Below, in pieces: positions 1 through 8,601 of a stretch of 64,000 nt of DNA (the stretch's first letter is position 1; each line of letters opens with the position of its first letter). Location: contig DHPF01000003.1 in NCBI GenBank assembly GCA_002407855.1, positions 1 to 64,000 on the forward strand. Direction: 5' to 3'. The notes beneath the pieces are model-generated. The model searched no databases. It was given only the letters and a program-made list of their open reading frames with translations, and was not told the origin of the DNA. This DNA comes from Bacteroidales bacterium UBA5371. Lineage in GTDB: Bacteria > Bacteroidota > Bacteroidia > Bacteroidales > P3. Made by a program: the position numbers and the translations under genes.

Positions 1-75
1 TAACAAAAAACGATGATTTTCTAAGATAGTTACTAAACTTTTTCGCTACTTTAATTGGTTTTCCTTTTTTAATAT

Positions 76-149
76 AGTCTCGTAGCTCAGTTGGTTAGAG
101 CACTACACTGATAATGTAGGGGTCGGCGGTTCAAGTCCGCCCGAGACTA
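76..149 (+). tRNA. tRNA-Ile (GAU anticodon)
   Basis: A full cloverleaf can be folded. The acceptor arm AGTCTCG (76-82) pairs with CGAGACT (142-148), followed by discriminator A149. The anticodon stem CTACA/TGTAG holds the loop CTGATAA with anticodon GAT at 110-112. The T arm is GGCGG-TTCAAGT-CCGCC. The CCA end is not encoded. No rRNA or other tRNA lies beside it in the window, although Ile-GAU genes often sit in rRNA spacers. Confidence 0.97.
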
Positions 150-151
150 CG

Positions 152-173
152 AAAGTCGTGAGACTTTTTTGTT
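152..173 (+). terminator. Rho-independent terminator after tRNA-Ile
   Basis: A six-base stem AAAGTC (152-157) and GACTTT (162-167) encloses the loop GTGA and runs into further T residues, directly after the tRNA. Confidence 0.7.
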
Positions 174-239
174 TTCATAATTGTGGATTAGCGTGTAAAT
201 CATTTGGTTTGCACGCTTTCTTTTTTATATGGAATTGTG

Positions 240-303
240 TAAAAATAGCATTTGTATATAATTTGCACAACATTTGCCCGAAGTTTGCACAACATTTGCC
301 TAA
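240..303. repeat. Short intergenic tandem array, 22-bp period
   Basis: The 17-mer TTTGCACAACATTTGCC occurs at 262-278 and again at 284-300, exactly 22 bp apart. A weaker unit precedes them, so that CATTTG falls at 249, 271 and 293. The gap 174-378 holds nothing else that looks coding. Confidence 0.7.
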
Positions 304-378
304 AATTACCAACAAATACTCTTTCTTTAAGAGACTTGCTAAATAGAGAAGAAAGAAAATAAAATGAATTCTTATTAC

Positions 379-864
379 TTATTCACTTTCGTAACTTGTG
401 AATATGTCTTTAAACTCTTGTGGGATTTGAATTGATTGATTGCTTTCTTTGTCGTAGCCAGAAAGTATGGTTGTACACTCCGACTTTACTTGATTTGTTG
501 AGATGTCAATTAACCTTTGGTGCATTTTCATACTCTTATTGCCAAAACTTATTAGCTTACTCTCAACATTAATGTTATTTCCTTGCAGGATTGGGGCAAA
601 GAAATCTATTTCTATATGGACTATTACAACCAGGATTTCACTCCAATCGATAGTTCTTCCCATAACGGCTTCAAAATAATTTATCCTCCCTACATCATAA
701 TATTGAGAGTGATAACTATTATTTACATGTCTTAGGGCATCCATATCACTAAAACGTATTTGGATAGGTATGCTATGTCTGTATTTAAATGCTTCTTTCA
801 ATTTCCTTTGTATTTTCTGCAAAAGTACAATAATTTGATTTGTTTTTTGTAATTTTGTCATCAT
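379..864 (-). CDS. Acyl-CoA thioesterase, 4HBT hotdog family
   Basis: The protein matches the single-domain hotdog thioesterases of the YbgC/4HBT group. It has the signature RFSDMDALRHVNN at residues 37-49, with the aspartate, histidine and asparagines expected around the active site, followed by a helix and a beta sheet of normal length. These enzymes hydrolyse acyl-CoA or acyl-ACP thioesters in the cytoplasm; the substrate cannot be told from sequence. The start is uncertain. The ATG at 864 overlaps the promoter zone of the divergent tadA gene. A consensus minus-strand -7 box at 820-827 lies inside this reading frame. An in-frame TTG at 801 preceded by AAAGG is therefore a better start, and would remove a lysine/glutamine-rich leader foreign to the family. 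Confidence 0.85.
   Translation of the reverse strand: MMTKLQKTNQIIVLLQKIQRKLKEAFKYRHSIPIQIRFSDMDALRHVNNSYHSQYYDVGRINYFEAVMGRTIDWSEILVVIVHIEIDFFAPILQGNNINVESKLISFGNKSMKMHQRLIDISTNQVKSECTTILSGYDKESNQSIQIPQEFKDIFTSYESE
820..827 (-). promoter_or_regulatory. -7 promoter box for the thioesterase gene
   Basis: On the minus strand this reads TACTTTTG, matching the Bacteroidota -7 consensus TAnnTTTG, and is followed by C as in many such promoters. No clear -33 TTTG is visible. Transcription would start near 812-815, downstream of the upstream ATG at 864, which supports the TTG start at 801. Confidence 0.5.
850..857 (+). promoter_or_regulatory. -7 promoter box for tadA
   Basis: TAATTTTG matches TAnnTTTG and lies 21 bp before the ATG at 879. 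It excludes the longer reading frame beginning at 840, which starts upstream of the expected transcription start. Confidence 0.5.
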
Positions 865-878
865 TTATATTCAATTTT

Positions 879-1331
879 ATGAGTTCAGTTTTAGTCAAGG
901 ATGATGTTTTTTATATGAATGAAGCCTTGAAAGAGGCTAAGCTGGCTATGGACTTAGACGAGGTTCCCATAGGTGCAATTATTACGTGCAGGGATAGAAT
1001 AGTGGCTCGCAGTCATAATCTATCCATAAGATTAAATGATTTTACCGCTCATGCAGAAATGCAGGCTTTCACATCAGCTGCAAATGCTTTGGGAGGGAAA
1101 TATTTGAATGATTGTACTCTATACGTTACTTTGGAGCCATGTGCTATGTGTGCGAGTGCATCTTATTGGACTCAGATAGGAAGAGTTGTTTATGGTGCAA
1201 AGGATGAAACCCGCGGAGCTTTTTCTAAGGGAGTTAATCTCTATCATCCTAAAACAAGAGTTCAGGGAGGCGTATTGGAAAAGGAATGTTCGCAGTTGAT
1301 AAAAGATTTCTTTAAAAAGAAAAGATATTAG
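879..1331 (+). CDS. tadA: tRNA-specific adenosine deaminase (TadA-like)
   Basis: This 150-residue zinc deaminase has the cytidine-deaminase fold. H58 and E60 (HAE) give a zinc ligand and the proton shuttle, and C88 and C91 (PCAMC) complete the zinc site. Length and architecture fit TadA, which converts A34 to inosine in tRNA-Arg. Close relatives act as guanine deaminases, so the substrate is likely rather than proven. The ATG at 879 is chosen because a -7 box sits at 850-857 and because the family starts near this residue. The gene is divergent from the thioesterase. Confidence 0.85.
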   Translation: MSSVLVKDDVFYMNEALKEAKLAMDLDEVPIGAIITCRDRIVARSHNLSIRLNDFTAHAEMQAFTSAANALGGKYLNDCTLYVTLEPCAMCASASYWTQIGRVVYGAKDETRGAFSKGVNLYHPKTRVQGGVLEKECSQLIKDFFKKKRY

Positions 1332-1387
1332 TTAAAGGTTTTATGTTTCAATTATAAAGAATAAGAAATACTAAGCTAATAATAGAG

Positions 1388-1480
1388 AATTAGAATCAAG
1401 AGATAAAAAATTAGAATCAAGAGTTAGTAAATTAGAATCAAGAGATAATATTGGGAATCTAAATAACAAAAGATAAGTAA
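1388..1480. repeat. 21-bp-period intergenic array, locus 1
   Basis: TTAGAATCAAGAG begins at 1390 and 1411, with TTAGAATCAAGAGATA again at 1432, exactly 21 bp apart. A decayed fourth unit follows around 1452-1478. It fills most of the gap between tadA and the RelA/SpoT gene. Confidence 0.85.
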
Positions 1481-1504
1481 TAAATAAAAAGAAAATATAA
1501 GGCA

Positions 1505-3742
1505 ATGTATATTGTTGATGAAGAATTTGAGAAAAAAGAGATATTAAAGCGGTATAAGAATTTAATCAAGCTAATTTCTTCCACTGCAACAAGGGAGGAT
1601 AAGAGGCAGGTAAGGAGGGCTTTTACTGTTGCAGTTAAGGCTCATGGTGGGGTTAGGAGAAAGACGGGAGAGCCTTATATTTATCATCCTATGGAGGTTG
1701 CTCGTATTGCAGCAGAAGATTTGGGCTTGGGACCAACGGCAATAATATGTGCTTTACTTCACGATGTGGTAGAAGATACAGAATATACTTTGGAGGATAT
1801 AAGAAATATCTTTGACGATAGAGTTGCTCAAATTATTGATGGACTAACCAAGATTGAAGGAGTTTTTGACTATGCCACTAATTCAATTCAGGCAGAAAAC
1901 TTCAAGAAATTGCTAACTGCAATGGGTGATGATGTTAGGGTTATTCTATTAAAATTATGTGATAGGCTACATAATATGCGTACATTAGACTCTATGCGTG
2001 AGGATAAACAATTGAAGATAGCCTCCGAAACAAGAATGCTTTATGTACCACTTGCTCACCGCTTAGGCTTATACCAAATTAAGAGCGAATTAGAAGACCT
2101 TGCAACACAATATATAAATCCCAAAGGGTATAAAGAAATAGTTGATAAACTGAAAGACTCAGAGCAAGAAAGGGAAGCTTTTATTAAAGCATTTGCAGAC
2201 CCTATCAAGCAGGAATTAACCAATAAAGGATATAAATATACCTGTACTGCAAGGGTTAAATCAATTACCTCCATATTAGGAAAGATAGAAAACAAAGGTA
2301 TTGAGTTTGATGAAATCTATGATATATTTGCCATAAGAGTTGTTTTAGATGTTCCTGCGGATATTGAAAAAGAGTCTTGTTTTGCTGTTTATTCTTTAAT
2401 CAATACAATTTATAAAGAGCAAAAGCACGACAGACTTAGAGATTGGTTATCTAAACCTAAGAGTAATGGATATGAGGCTTTACACTTCACGGTTCAAGCA
2501 AATAATGGCAAATGGGTAGAGATACAAATACGAAGTCAAAGAATGGACGAGGTTGCTGAAAAGGGACTGGCTGCACACTATAAATACAAAGAAGTAAAAG
2601 AAGGAGAGTTGGATGAGAATTTGGATAATTGGCTATCAAAAGTTAGAGAACTATTAGACAATCAGTCTTCCAATGCAATTGATTTTGTAAACGATTTCAC
2701 TCTTAATTTAGTTACTGATGAAATTACCACTTTTACACCAAAGGGTAAGGTAATAATGCTTCCTAAGGGAGCAACTGTCTTAGATTTTGCTTTCAATGTT
2801 CACACACAATTAGGAATTAATTGTATGGGAGCAAAGGTCAATTATAAGGTTGTAACATTAGACCATCGCCTAAAACCTTCTGACCAAGTAGAAATAATAA
2901 CATCAACCATATCTTTCCCAAAGGAAGAGTATCTTTCTTTTGTAAAAACTTCAAAAGCAATTCAAGGCATTAAAAACTATATAAGAGATTATAGAAGAGG
3001 CTTTACCGACCAAGGGACAAAGAAGCTGAAAGAGATTTTTTCAACAATAGGTATAGACTATAATCAAGAGAATTTAGATAAATTATCTAAGTACGTTGGG
3101 CTTCCTCAAAGTGTTGATTTATTTTATAAAGCTGCGAAATTAGAGATAACAGAAGAGGATGTGAGGCATTGTTTTGACAGAAAGAAGTCAAAAAACTCTA
3201 CTTGGATGTTTTTAAGAAATCCTTTTGCTCCAAAGAAAGATAAGAAAGAAGGACATTTAACTCTGAAAGAAGAGATAGAAAGGCAAATAGAGAGAAATCC
3301 AGAGCAAGTGGTTATCAAGCAAAATATGGAGAAATTGAAATATATAACAGCTCCATGTTGTCGCCCTGTTCCAGGAGACGATATTGTTGGTTTGATAAGG
3401 GAAAACTCAATAGAAGTTCACAGAACAACCTGTAATAAGGCTATTGATGAGATGAGTAAGTTTGGGCATAGGATTATTAAGGCTAAGTGGAGAGAAAACG
3501 AAAAGATTACTTTCTTAGCAGGAATTAAGATGAAAGGGATAGATAGGAGAGGTTTATTGCAGGAACTCACTGGGGTTATTTCTGATGGGTGGAATATTAA
3601 TATCAGAGGCTTGGCAATGGAAAGTAGTGAAGGGCTCTTTGAAGGAACAATGATGGTTTATATCTATGACACAGAGCAATTAAACCGACTAATCAAGAAT
3701 ATAGAAAATATTGAAGGAATAGAAAGTGTAAGACGGATATAG
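1505..3742 (+). CDS. rsh: Bifunctional (p)ppGpp synthetase/hydrolase (RelA/SpoT, Rsh)
   Basis: The 745-residue protein has the standard long RSH order. An N-terminal HD hydrolase domain carries HDVVED at 86-91 and a conserved CDRLHN near 152-157. The synthetase domain covers about 240-360, with the YDIFAIRVV strand and the SNGYEALHF motif. A TGS domain lies near 410-470, a CC-containing zinc-finger-like segment near 615-640, and a C-terminal ACT domain from about 667. Intact HDxxED predicts active hydrolysis, so this is a Rel/SpoT-type enzyme and not a synthetase-only RelA. It sets the alarmone level in the stringent response. It probably stands alone transcriptionally, as repeat-filled gaps lie on both sides. 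Confidence 0.96.
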   Translation: MYIVDEEFEKKEILKRYKNLIKLISSTATREDKRQVRRAFTVAVKAHGGVRRKTGEPYIYHPMEVARIAAEDLGLGPTAIICALLHDVVEDTEYTLEDIRNIFDDRVAQIIDGLTKIEGVFDYATNSIQAENFKKLLTAMGDDVRVILLKLCDRLHNMRTLDSMREDKQLKIASETRMLYVPLAHRLGLYQIKSELEDLATQYINPKGYKEIVDKLKDSEQEREAFIKAFADPIKQELTNKGYKYTCTARVKSITSILGKIENKGIEFDEIYDIFAIRVVLDVPADIEKESCFAVYSLINTIYKEQKHDRLRDWLSKPKSNGYEALHFTVQANNGKWVEIQIRSQRMDEVAEKGLAAHYKYKEVKEGELDENLDNWLSKVRELLDNQSSNAIDFVNDFTLNLVTDEITTFTPKGKVIMLPKGATVLDFAFNVHTQLGINCMGAKVNYKVVTLDHRLKPSDQVEIITSTISFPKEEYLSFVKTSKAIQGIKNYIRDYRRGFTDQGTKKLKEIFSTIGIDYNQENLDKLSKYVGLPQSVDLFYKAAKLEITEEDVRHCFDRKKSKNSTWMFLRNPFAPKKDKKEGHLTLKEEIERQIERNPEQVVIKQNMEKLKYITAPCCRPVPGDDIVGLIRENSIEVHRTTCNKAIDEMSKFGHRIIKAKWRENEKITFLAGIKMKGIDRRGLLQELTGVISDGWNINIRGLAMESSEGLFEGTMMVYIYDTEQLNRLIKNIENIEGIESVRRI

Positions 3743-3978
3743 ACAATTCAAACACAGCTATAATTTGTAGGATAAAAGCAGTGTTTTAGAAAACTAATTA
3801 TTTAGGGAGGCAGGGAGGCAGGGAAGCAGTTTATATCCTTTATATATACTAATGGTATGAAAATAAATAGGATTTATTCTGAAATATCATCCCTAAGTAT
3901 TTAGATGTCTTATCTAAAACAGCAGAATTAGAGAGTTTCCTTTTTCTTATAACAAACTTTTACTCAATACAAACAAGC

Positions 3979-4226
3979 TTTTCATGACTTCAAAACAGCC
4001 TTATGATGACCTTAAAACGAAGTTTTCACGACCCCTAAACGAAGAGGTGATGAACACGAAATGGCATTTCATCGCAACGAAATGCCATTTCGTTTATATC
4101 CAAATGCCATCTCATTAAAATGAAATGCCATTTCGTGCTCATGAAAACGAAGATTTAAGGTCAATAAGTCTTCGTTTTAACCTCATAATTACTTCGTTTT
4201 GGGCTCATAAATACTTTGTTTGTTTG
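3979..4226. repeat. Long degenerate tandem array, about 22-bp period, with palindromic core
   Basis: The 675-bp gap 3743-4417 contains about eleven units. A TCATGA-like anchor recurs at 3982, 4004, 4026, 4048, about 4069, about 4091, 4112, 4139, 4161, 4183 and 4205. Central units carry the near-palindrome ACGAAATGGCATTTC or its complement (centres near 4064, 4085, 4107 and 4128). Outer units carry AACGAAG on the left and CTTCGTT on the right, so the whole array has rough mirror symmetry. The rest of the gap holds a small GGGAGGCA repeat at 3805-3830 and nothing coding. Confidence 0.8.
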
Positions 4227-4417
4227 AGAATAGTTTTATATTATGTTTTGGCTCTTCTATTTTTATCGTTCAAAAAGTAACTAAATAGAAACTTTTTTTA
4301 TTAAATCAAATATTAATCTCAAATGAAAATAAAACCAATTACTATTCGTTAGTTATATTGGTTTAATAAAATCAATATTGTAATAGTTTTTTACTGCTTA
4401 ATTTGAAATAACTTTTT

Positions 4418-6823
4418 ATGATTAGACAATACTCAATCCTTCTTTTGCTTCTCTTTGCTTGCAATCTTTTTGCAAATGCTCAGACACAAAAATCAAAACA
4501 TATTAGAGTTAGTGGCTATATGTACGATAACAAAACCAAAGAAACTCTTATTGGAGCTACAATATACGATATGCAATCTAAATCAGGAACTACAACAAAT
4601 AATTATGGTTTCTATTCAATGCTTATTAATGAAGGTAACAGAGAAATATCTATATCTTACATTGGTTATGAGAGACAAATTATAAGATATAATTTTCTTA
4701 AAGATACCACTATAAATATATATCTAAAACCAGCTTCTTCAACGCTTAGTGAAATAGTGATTGAGGATAAGAGTTTAGAAAAACGTTTTATTGAAGACCC
4801 AACTCCTGGAAAGATTGTGATTAATCCTTCCACTATAACGGCTTTGCCTTCGCTTACGGGTGAGAGTGATTTGTTGAAATCGCTTCAATTGTTGCCTGGT
4901 GTGAAAAGTGGTACGGAAGGTACAACTGGATTATATGTTAGGGGTGGTAATGTTGATCAAAATCTGTATCTGATTGATGGGCAACCCATATATAATCCTA
5001 ATCATTTAATGGGTTTTATCTCTACATTTAACACCGATGCTATCAAGAACATTGAGTTCTACAAGGGTTCTTTTCCTGCTCGCTATGGTGGTAGGGTTTC
5101 TTCTGTTGTGGATGTTAGGATGAAGGATGGAAATAATGAGAAATATCAAGGTGAGGCAAGCATTGGTCTTATTTCTGCTAAGCTTAATTTTGAGGGTCCA
5201 ATCATTAAGGACAAAACTACTTTTTCCATATCTGCAAGAAGAACCTATCTTGATTTATTGCTTAGACCATTAATTGCTGTTTTTAATAGTTATAATGATC
5301 AAGACTTGGGTTTTGCTTATTTCTTTACTGATGTTAATATGAAGATTAATCATAGGTTTTCTCCTAAGAGCAGAATTACTACAAGTTTGTATTGGGGCGA
5401 AGATAAGTTTAAGTTTTCTTCTCAATATGAATTTGGCACAAATAAAGACAAGACTACAACTTTGGTTAAGTGGGGGAATTTGATTGGTAATGTCGATTGG
5501 GCTTATGAGATTAATAATCGTTTGTTTTCCAATCTTTCCTTTTCTTATAATCGTTACCGTTCAAATATTAATACTATTTACGAAAATACCTATAATGATG
5601 GTGGAACTCCAACCGACTATAAATTTGAGCTTAATTTTCTTTCAGCAATTGAGGATTGGTCTGTCAAGAATAACTATAATTTCTATTTAAATGGTTGGAA
5701 TTCCATAAACTATGGGATTAACTACATATACCATACCTATTCTCCTGAGCAAACTTCTATTATGGGAATTGGAAATATGTCACCTATGGAGCAGTATAAT
5801 GTTAATAATAGGGTTTATGGTAATGAGGTTGTGGTTTATTTGGAAGATGAGATGAATTTTACAGAAAACTTATCAATTAATCCTGGTATTCATTATAATT
5901 TATTTAATGTTGGAAACACCAACTATCAATCATTTCAGCCTCGTTTGGGACTTCGCTATTCCCTAATGAAGAACCTTTCTTTTAAGGCTGGATATGCAAT
6001 GATGAATCAAAACATACACCTTCTTGCCAACGGACTTCTTTCCTTGCCAACAGACCTTTGGGTTCCTGTAACTGATAGGATAAAACCAATAACTTCTCAT
6101 CAGATTAGTGGAGGTGTATTCTATGGGTTGAAGGATTGGGCAAATTTGAGTTTGGAGGCATATTATAAGAAGCTAAACAATGTAATTGACTACAAAGATG
6201 GTGTTTCTACCTTCAATACTTCAGAAAATTGGGAAGAAAAGGTTGGTCAAGGTTTTGGTGAGGCTTATGGAATGGAATTCTTAGTTCAAAGAGATAAAGG
6301 AAACACAACGGGCTGGATTTCCTACACTCTTTCTTGGGCTTTTAGAGAATATCCTGATGGAGAGATAAATGGGGGCAAGAGGTTTAATGATAGGTACGAT
6401 TCAAGACATCAGATAAATATTGTTCTAACCCATAAGTTTAATAAGTATATTGATTTTACTGCTGCTTGGGTGTTTAGTTCTGGTAATAGAGTTTCTGTCC
6501 CTGTTGCCGAATACTACTATCCTTTTGATATGGGAGGAGAAAATAATCCTTCATATCCTATGTATAATCATGGAGTTGTCAGTGTTTACGGGGAAAGAAA
6601 TAATTATGTTATGCCAGCCTATCATCGTTTGGATTTAAGCGTTAATTTGCGTAAAGAGAAGAAATATGGAGAAAGGATATGGAGCTTTAATATTTACAAT
6701 GCTTATAATAGGAAAAATGCATTCTTTGTAAATCGTGGCTCAGAGCCAAATAAACTGAAAGCATATAGCATAATGCCTATTATTCCAACCCTTTCCTACA
6801 CCTATAAATTTAATCAAAAATAA
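4418..6823 (+). CDS. TonB-dependent outer-membrane receptor with carboxypeptidase-regulatory-like domain
   Basis: Residues 1-22 form a signal peptide ending in ANAQ. A CarboxypepD_reg-like beta sandwich covers about 28-110. The plug domain (about 115-225) includes the run LYVRGGNVDQNLYLIDG. The rest alternates aromatic strands of a 22-stranded barrel and ends in a C-terminal strand closing with lysine. These receptors import a ligand across the outer membrane using TonB energy; the ligand cannot be read from sequence. The DUF4249 lipoprotein gene starts 2 bp downstream, a common pairing in Bacteroidota, and the SUMF1-like gene follows. The three very likely form one operon. Confidence 0.93.
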   Translation: MIRQYSILLLLLFACNLFANAQTQKSKHIRVSGYMYDNKTKETLIGATIYDMQSKSGTTTNNYGFYSMLINEGNREISISYIGYERQIIRYNFLKDTTINIYLKPASSTLSEIVIEDKSLEKRFIEDPTPGKIVINPSTITALPSLTGESDLLKSLQLLPGVKSGTEGTTGLYVRGGNVDQNLYLIDGQPIYNPNHLMGFISTFNTDAIKNIEFYKGSFPARYGGRVSSVVDVRMKDGNNEKYQGEASIGLISAKLNFEGPIIKDKTTFSISARRTYLDLLLRPLIAVFNSYNDQDLGFAYFFTDVNMKINHRFSPKSRITTSLYWGEDKFKFSSQYEFGTNKDKTTTLVKWGNLIGNVDWAYEINNRLFSNLSFSYNRYRSNINTIYENTYNDGGTPTDYKFELNFLSAIEDWSVKNNYNFYLNGWNSINYGINYIYHTYSPEQTSIMGIGNMSPMEQYNVNNRVYGNEVVVYLEDEMNFTENLSINPGIHYNLFNVGNTNYQSFQPRLGLRYSLMKNLSFKAGYAMMNQNIHLLANGLLSLPTDLWVPVTDRIKPITSHQISGGVFYGLKDWANLSLEAYYKKLNNVIDYKDGVSTFNTSENWEEKVGQGFGEAYGMEFLVQRDKGNTTGWISYTLSWAFREYPDGEINGGKRFNDRYDSRHQINIVLTHKFNKYIDFTAAWVFSSGNRVSVPVAEYYYPFDMGGENNPSYPMYNHGVVSVYGERNNYVMPAYHRLDLSVNLRKEKKYGERIWSFNIYNAYNRKNAFFVNRGSEPNKLKAYSIMPIIPTLSYTYKFNQK

Positions 6824-6825
6824 AA

Positions 6826-7809
6826 ATGAAAGCAAAAAAATACTTAATCTTATTAATTTCTATTTCAACACTTCTTACTTCTTGTGAGTACGATATAGAT
6901 TACAAGGGAGAACTTCCTGAAGATAAATTAGTTCTTACCACCTTTGTTGAGGCCGATAGTGTTCTTTCCTTTATTGTTCATTCAAGTGCAAAGCCAGGGA
7001 GTTATGAGAGCTACGATGGTTTTAAGAATGGTAATAAATATATTGATTTTGAAAATAAAATAATCAATGATGCCAATATTGACCTTTATGTTAATGGTGC
7101 ATTAAGGGAAACACTTACCAAGACTGATAATAATTCAAGATATACATTTGCTACAATTCCTAAACATAATGATAAGATAGAATTGAAGATTAAACATAAG
7201 AATTTTGATGAAGCAACAGGTAGAGCCAATCTATCATTAACAAAGCCACAATTGGACTCTTTAGGAGTTTTTGTTCAAAAAGGGGAAGATGAATATGGGA
7301 ATAAATTATACCGCATAGTAGTTTACATTGAGATAAGAGATAATGGAGGAGATAACTACTATCAGATTACACCTAATTTTATTAGTGGTTATAGTTCTGA
7401 CACTAATAATGTATCGGAAATTAATTATATTGGAGGAGCTGAAGTTTTATATGAAAATATTCAAGGAGCCTTTATTGAAAACCCTTCCTCTATTCAGGAG
7501 GGAGATAATAGGTTTGGAGTGATTTCTAATAAGAAATTCAAGGGAGGAGTCTATAAACTCAAACTTAGTTTTAGATTGACATATTTTGATTTCAATAATG
7601 ATAGTTCTCCAAAGTTTTTAAAAGGAAGGTTTGATGTCTCTTCAATTGAAAAGCAAGCATACGATTATCTCTTTACTTTAAATAGATATAATCCAGGTTC
7701 ATTTATGAGCGAACCAGTAATAATAATCGATGCAATTGAGAACGGATATGGTTTTGTAGGAGGGAAAAATACCCTAAGGGGTAATAATATTAACATTAAC
7801 TTCCAATAG
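6826..7809 (+). CDS. DUF4249 domain lipoprotein
   Basis: The N-terminus is a lipoprotein signal with a lipobox ending LLTSC (Cys20), so the mature protein should be anchored by lipid. The body of about 300 residues matches DUF4249: a beta-rich fold with an early strand of the LVLTTFVEAD type and a C-terminal section in which mixed strands end in FQ. DUF4249 genes are nearly always found beside TonB-dependent receptors, and the partner here is 2 bp upstream. A role as the surface or periplasmic partner of that receptor is inferred; no enzymatic motif is seen. Confidence 0.88.
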   Translation: MKAKKYLILLISISTLLTSCEYDIDYKGELPEDKLVLTTFVEADSVLSFIVHSSAKPGSYESYDGFKNGNKYIDFENKIINDANIDLYVNGALRETLTKTDNNSRYTFATIPKHNDKIELKIKHKNFDEATGRANLSLTKPQLDSLGVFVQKGEDEYGNKLYRIVVYIEIRDNGGDNYYQITPNFISGYSSDTNNVSEINYIGGAEVLYENIQGAFIENPSSIQEGDNRFGVISNKKFKGGVYKLKLSFRLTYFDFNNDSSPKFLKGRFDVSSIEKQAYDYLFTLNRYNPGSFMSEPVIIIDAIENGYGFVGGKNTLRGNNININFQ

Positions 7810-7813
7810 AAAT

Positions 7814-8560
7814 ATGGTAAAGCAATATATTTTAATTCTACTTGTTGGATTAAACATTTCTCTCTTTGCACAAACCAAGCCAAATACTGAGTGGGTTAGA
7901 GTAGAGGGAGGAAGCTTTATGATGGGTTGTGAAGAAAATGATAAGGATTGTTATCCAGATGAACAACCAAAGCATAAAGTAAGCATTTCAACTTTTGAGA
8001 TAAGCAAATATGAAGTAACCGTTGCACAATACAGAGTTTTTTGCAAGGCAACCAAAAGGAATATGCCATCTCCACCTTCACATGGGTTTATTGATAGTCA
8101 TCCTATAGTATATGTCTCTTGGCAAGATGCAGTAGATTATGCCAAGTGGATTGGAGCAAGATTACCAACCGAGGCTGAATGGGAGTATGCAGCCAAAGGT
8201 GGAAATAAAAGCAAGGGATATGAATACTCTGGAAGCAATAATTATGATGAGGTAGGTTGGTGTTATGAAAATTCTTCAAATCAAACACATCCTGTTGGGC
8301 AAAAGCAACCCAATGAATTAGGAATACACGATATGAGTGGAAATGCATGGGAATGGGTAAACGATAATTACGAGATATTTTACTACCAAGAAAGTCCCAT
8401 CAATAATCCCCAAGGACCAAAACAAGGCTTAGGAAAAGTAAATCGTGGCGGTTGCTTCAACTTTGATTTCAAGCTAATGAAAACAACCCATAGAAGAGGC
8501 TCTGGAAACGACACATTAGGCTTCGGAACAGGATTTAGAATAGCAAGAGACGTAAAATAA
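7814..8560 (+). CDS. Secreted SUMF1/formylglycine-generating-enzyme-like protein, apparently non-catalytic
   Basis: A signal peptide (1-20, ending SLFAQ) precedes one FGE-sulfatase domain. The domain has the GGSFMMG entry strand, EVTVAQYRVFC, the strongly conserved RLPTEAEWEYAAKGG block, GNAWEWVND and the closing GFRIARD. True FGE enzymes use two cysteines in a CxxxxC segment after the GGS motif. Here that segment reads NRGGCFNFDFKLMK and both positions lack cysteine, although one cysteine follows GG directly. It is therefore probably a binding or structural member, as in the many non-enzymatic relatives in Bacteroidota. It sits 4 bp after the DUF4249 gene and is probably co-transcribed with the receptor. 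Confidence 0.88.
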   Translation: MVKQYILILLVGLNISLFAQTKPNTEWVRVEGGSFMMGCEENDKDCYPDEQPKHKVSISTFEISKYEVTVAQYRVFCKATKRNMPSPPSHGFIDSHPIVYVSWQDAVDYAKWIGARLPTEAEWEYAAKGGNKSKGYEYSGSNNYDEVGWCYENSSNQTHPVGQKQPNELGIHDMSGNAWEWVNDNYEIFYYQESPINNPQGPKQGLGKVNRGGCFNFDFKLMKTTHRRGSGNDTLGFGTGFRIARDVK

Positions 8561-8601
8561 GCATGCCTAACCTTAATTATACCACACTTTATCGTAGATA
8601 A

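Noticed and set aside
158..346. Open frame directly after tRNA-Ile
   Set aside because: It begins inside the tRNA terminator, has biased composition (Phe, Cys, His rich), and its second half is the 22-bp array.
3805..3830. GGGAGGCAGGGAGGCAGGGAAGCAG as a G-quadruplex
   Set aside because: The runs have two or three G with AGGCA between, giving no four clean GGG tracts with short loops. It is a small direct repeat only.
3979..4226. Resemblance to a CRISPR array
   Set aside because: Units are contiguous at 22 bp with no unique spacers of 26-40 bp, the repeats are not identical, and no cas gene is present. The same reasoning applies to the 21-bp arrays.
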